From Cytobacillus horneckiae (GTDB lineage Bacteria; Bacillota; Bacilli; Bacillales; Cytobacillaceae), in contig NZ_PISD01000069.1 of the NCBI RefSeq assembly GCF_002835735.1, forward strand, positions 1 through 34,865: a stretch of DNA of 34,865 bases, in the 5' to 3' direction. A program made the translations under genes and the position numbers. The notes under the pieces were generated by a model. The model saw only the letters and a list, made by a program, of their open reading frames with translations. It had not been told where the DNA came from and ran no database searches. Shown here piece by piece: positions 32,876 through 34,865 of this stretch (positions within the stretch are counted from its first letter, which is position 1; every line of letters begins with the position of its first letter).

Positions 32876-32899
32876 GGATTTTCCTATAAGGGAAAATCC
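32876..32899 (+). promoter_or_regulatory. Hairpin in the bmrA upstream region
   Basis: Perfect 9-bp stem GGATTTTCC / GGAAAATCC with a six-base loop, followed by a weaker TCACT/AGTGA hairpin at about 32901-32920. The first T-run comes much later (about 32966-32992). It could be the end of the UvrA2 transcript or part of a regulated leader for the exporter. Confidence 0.4.
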
Positions 32900-33013
32900 C
32901 ATCACTATTATTTAAGTGAGTCATCCCATAAAAATCTTTCACTTTCTTCGTTTTGTTTACATCTAATTTTTTGTATCATTTTTAAATTTTTTTAGAACAG
33001 GAGTACCAATTAT

Positions 33014-34750
33014 ATGGAGCAACAACAAAATGGGCTTAAACCCTTTTTCTCGTTAATTTTATCTACTAAGATTCCAAAATTCGCCATTACTATAGGTTTA
33101 ATTGCAAGTGTAATTACGACAGTTGTCGGACTGGCGATTCCGCTTTTAACAAGAGAGCTTGTAGACGGTTTCTCGCTTGCATCATTCAGCTTCTCTTTTA
33201 TCTTCGTCATTGCTGCCGTATTTATTCTTCAAGCGGTCATAGACGGGGTTTCAACGTATTTGCTCGCAGCAGCTGGTCAGCAAATTGTTGCACAGCTTCG
33301 CGAAAAAATGTGGTCAAAATTGATTCGCTTGCCTGTCAGCTACTTCGATAAACAGCAGAGCGGCGAATCAGTCAGTCGCGTCGTGAATGATACCGGCATA
33401 GTAAAAGACCTTATTTCACAGCATTTTCCGCAGTTTATCTCAGGTCTCATCTCCATTATTGGCGCAGTCATTATTCTTTTTATTATGGATTGGAAAATGA
33501 CATTAATTATGCTGCTTGCGGTGCCATTCACATTAGTGATTATGATTCCGCTAGGAAAAACGATGGCAAAAGTGTCCCGTGGCCTGCAAGATGAAACCGC
33601 CACCTTCTCTGGGAATATTCAACAAACATTAGGCGAGATCCGTTTAATGAAATCATCAAATGCTGAAACATATGAGGAAGTGAAAGGCTTCAGCGGCATT
33701 AAGAAATTGCTTGGCTTCGGTTTAAAAGAAGCTAAAATATTTGCATTGATTGGCCCATTCATGTACTTTGTCGTGATGGCAGTCATTGTGATGATCATTG
33801 GATATGGCGGTATCCGGGTCGCTAATGGGACAATGTCTACGGGTTCACTTGTCGCCTTTTTACTTTACTTGTTTCAAATCGTCTTTCCTATCACCTCCTT
33901 TGCTATGTTCTTTACTCAACTGCAAAAAGCAAAAGGAGCAACAGAAAGAATCATTCATATATTAGATATTCCTTTAGAAAATGGACAGCAAGGAAAAGAG
34001 TTGGATATTTCAAATTTACCGTTAAAAGTGGAAAATATCGCTTTTGCTTACGACGAAAGTGATTCATCCGTGTTAAAAAATATTACCTTTGAAGCAAATC
34101 CCGGGGAAATGATTGCTTTCGCTGGTCCAAGCGGCGGCGGCAAAACAACGATGTTTGGATTATTGGAACGATATTACGAACCAACCGAAGGAAAGATCCT
34201 TATCGGAGAGACAAATATTCATGACTTATCTTTATCCTCTTGGCGAAGTCAAATTGGATATGTCTCACAAGAAAGCGCCATGATGGCTGGTACCATACGT
34301 GCGAATCTTTGCTATGGTCTGGAGCAGGCAGATTCAATAACCGATAAGCAATTATGGGAGGTCTGCAAAATGGCTTATGCCGATCAGTTCGTCCAATCAT
34401 TTCCAAATGGATTGGATACGGAAGTCGGTGAACGTGGCGTAAAACTATCCGGTGGTCAGCGGCAGCGTATTGCTATTGCCCGCGCTTTTTTAAGAAATCC
34501 AAAAATATTAATGATGGATGAGGCGACTGCAAGCCTTGATAGCCAATCTGAAGGAATTGTTCAGCAAGCCCTTTCAAGATTAATGGAGGGACGTACTACC
34601 TTTGTGATTGCACACCGATTATCAACCATTGTGGATGCAGATCAAATTATCTTTATCGAAAATGGGGAGGTTACAGGCAAAGGCACTCATCAGGAATTGA
34701 TAAGAGATCATGCATTATATCGTGAATTTGCAGAACAGCAGTTAACTTAA
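33014..34750 (+). CDS. bmrA: BmrA-like multidrug ABC exporter (half-transporter)
   Basis: This 578-residue half-transporter works as a homodimer. A six-TM exporter domain (about 20-310; VSYFDKQQSGESVSRVVNDT and DWKMTLIMLLAVP are close to remembered B. subtilis BmrA) is followed by an ATPase domain. The latter has Walker A GPSGGGKTT (371-379), Q-loop YVSQESAMMAGTI, signature LSGGQRQR (478-485), Walker B ILMMDEATASLD and His-loop VIAHRLST. It expels lipophilic drugs from the inner leaflet. AGGAGT lies about ten bases before the ATG. It follows the UvrA2-like gene in the same direction, with hairpins in the 189-bp gap. Confidence 0.9.
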   Translation: MEQQQNGLKPFFSLILSTKIPKFAITIGLIASVITTVVGLAIPLLTRELVDGFSLASFSFSFIFVIAAVFILQAVIDGVSTYLLAAAGQQIVAQLREKMWSKLIRLPVSYFDKQQSGESVSRVVNDTGIVKDLISQHFPQFISGLISIIGAVIILFIMDWKMTLIMLLAVPFTLVIMIPLGKTMAKVSRGLQDETATFSGNIQQTLGEIRLMKSSNAETYEEVKGFSGIKKLLGFGLKEAKIFALIGPFMYFVVMAVIVMIIGYGGIRVANGTMSTGSLVAFLLYLFQIVFPITSFAMFFTQLQKAKGATERIIHILDIPLENGQQGKELDISNLPLKVENIAFAYDESDSSVLKNITFEANPGEMIAFAGPSGGGKTTMFGLLERYYEPTEGKILIGETNIHDLSLSSWRSQIGYVSQESAMMAGTIRANLCYGLEQADSITDKQLWEVCKMAYADQFVQSFPNGLDTEVGERGVKLSGGQRQRIAIARAFLRNPKILMMDEATASLDSQSEGIVQQALSRLMEGRTTFVIAHRLSTIVDADQIIFIENGEVTGKGTHQELIRDHALYREFAEQQLT

Positions 34751-34775
34751 TTATCTTTATGTACAAATACAACCT

Positions 34776-34790
34776 TTACAATTGTTGTAA
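34776..34790. repeat. Short inverted repeat TTACAA-TTG-TTGTAA
   Basis: Six-bp arms around three bases, 26 bp after the exporter stop. There is no T-run, so it is not a convincing terminator. The rest of 34751-34865 holds no recognisable gene. Confidence 0.35.
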
Positions 34791-34865
34791 GTGCAGTTTT
34801 CTTCAGGCTGTGCCTCCACTATGAAGGGTGTCTTAGCAACAATGAAAAATAATATAAAAAGATGC

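Noticed and set aside
32876..32899. Hairpin as an intrinsic terminator of the UvrA2-like gene
   Set aside because: No T-run follows the stem, so it was listed only as a possible leader structure.

Overview
The window reads as a chromosomal segment of a low-GC, spore-forming Bacillaceae (Bacillus in the broad sense). The grounds are strong AGGAGG-type ribosome binding sites, a Spo0E-like phosphatase, a BmrA-type multidrug exporter, a YngHB-like mini biotin carrier, a CcpA-type cre site and a typical Bacillus rRNA promoter and leader at the left edge. Species cannot be fixed from this sequence. No IS element, prophage, CRISPR array or tRNA was recognised.

Layout. 1-300: tandem promoters and boxA leader of an rRNA operon that reads leftward; its 16S gene must begin just outside the window. 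530-570: an isolated perfect palindrome. 673-5976: an eroding phenylacetate locus. PaaX repressor, PaaK CoA ligase and a DUF485 subunit are intact, but the SSS-type permease has a stop and a frameshift, the PaaI-like thioesterase is damaged, and a ferredoxin-NADP reductase survives only as a three-frame remnant. No ring-epoxidase genes (paaABCDE) are present. 6453-9570: Spo0E-like protein, then a TetR regulator and an MMPL exporter with a palindromic operator candidate between them. 9600-11827: GlpF and glycerol dehydrogenase. 12305-13523: nitroreductase under a MarR regulator with visible operators. 13688-13864: a 58-residue unknown gene. 14125-16601: GNAT acetyltransferase, pyrrolidone-carboxylate peptidase, MscS channel.

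The centre of interest is 16709-27450: one leftward nine-gene operon of about 10.5 kb (mini-BCCP, acyl-CoA ligase, five-component Dpp/Opp-type ABC importer, biotin-dependent carboxyltransferase, second acyl-CoA ligase). A GAF/PucR-type regulator diverges from it. The shared promoter region has a clean -35/-10, an inverted repeat between these hexamers and a near-consensus cre site just downstream. The most economical reading is carbon-catabolite-repressed uptake of an organic acid or acyl-peptide-like compound, CoA activation, then biotin-dependent carboxylation or carboxyl transfer. No biotin carboxylase subunit is encoded in the cluster, so the carboxylase would have to borrow one. The substrate is unknown.

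29466-34750: a regulator with two MerR helix-turn-helix domains, a divergent UvrA2-like double ATPase lacking the UvrB-binding insert, and a BmrA-like ABC exporter. Together these suggest a drug or genotoxin response module.
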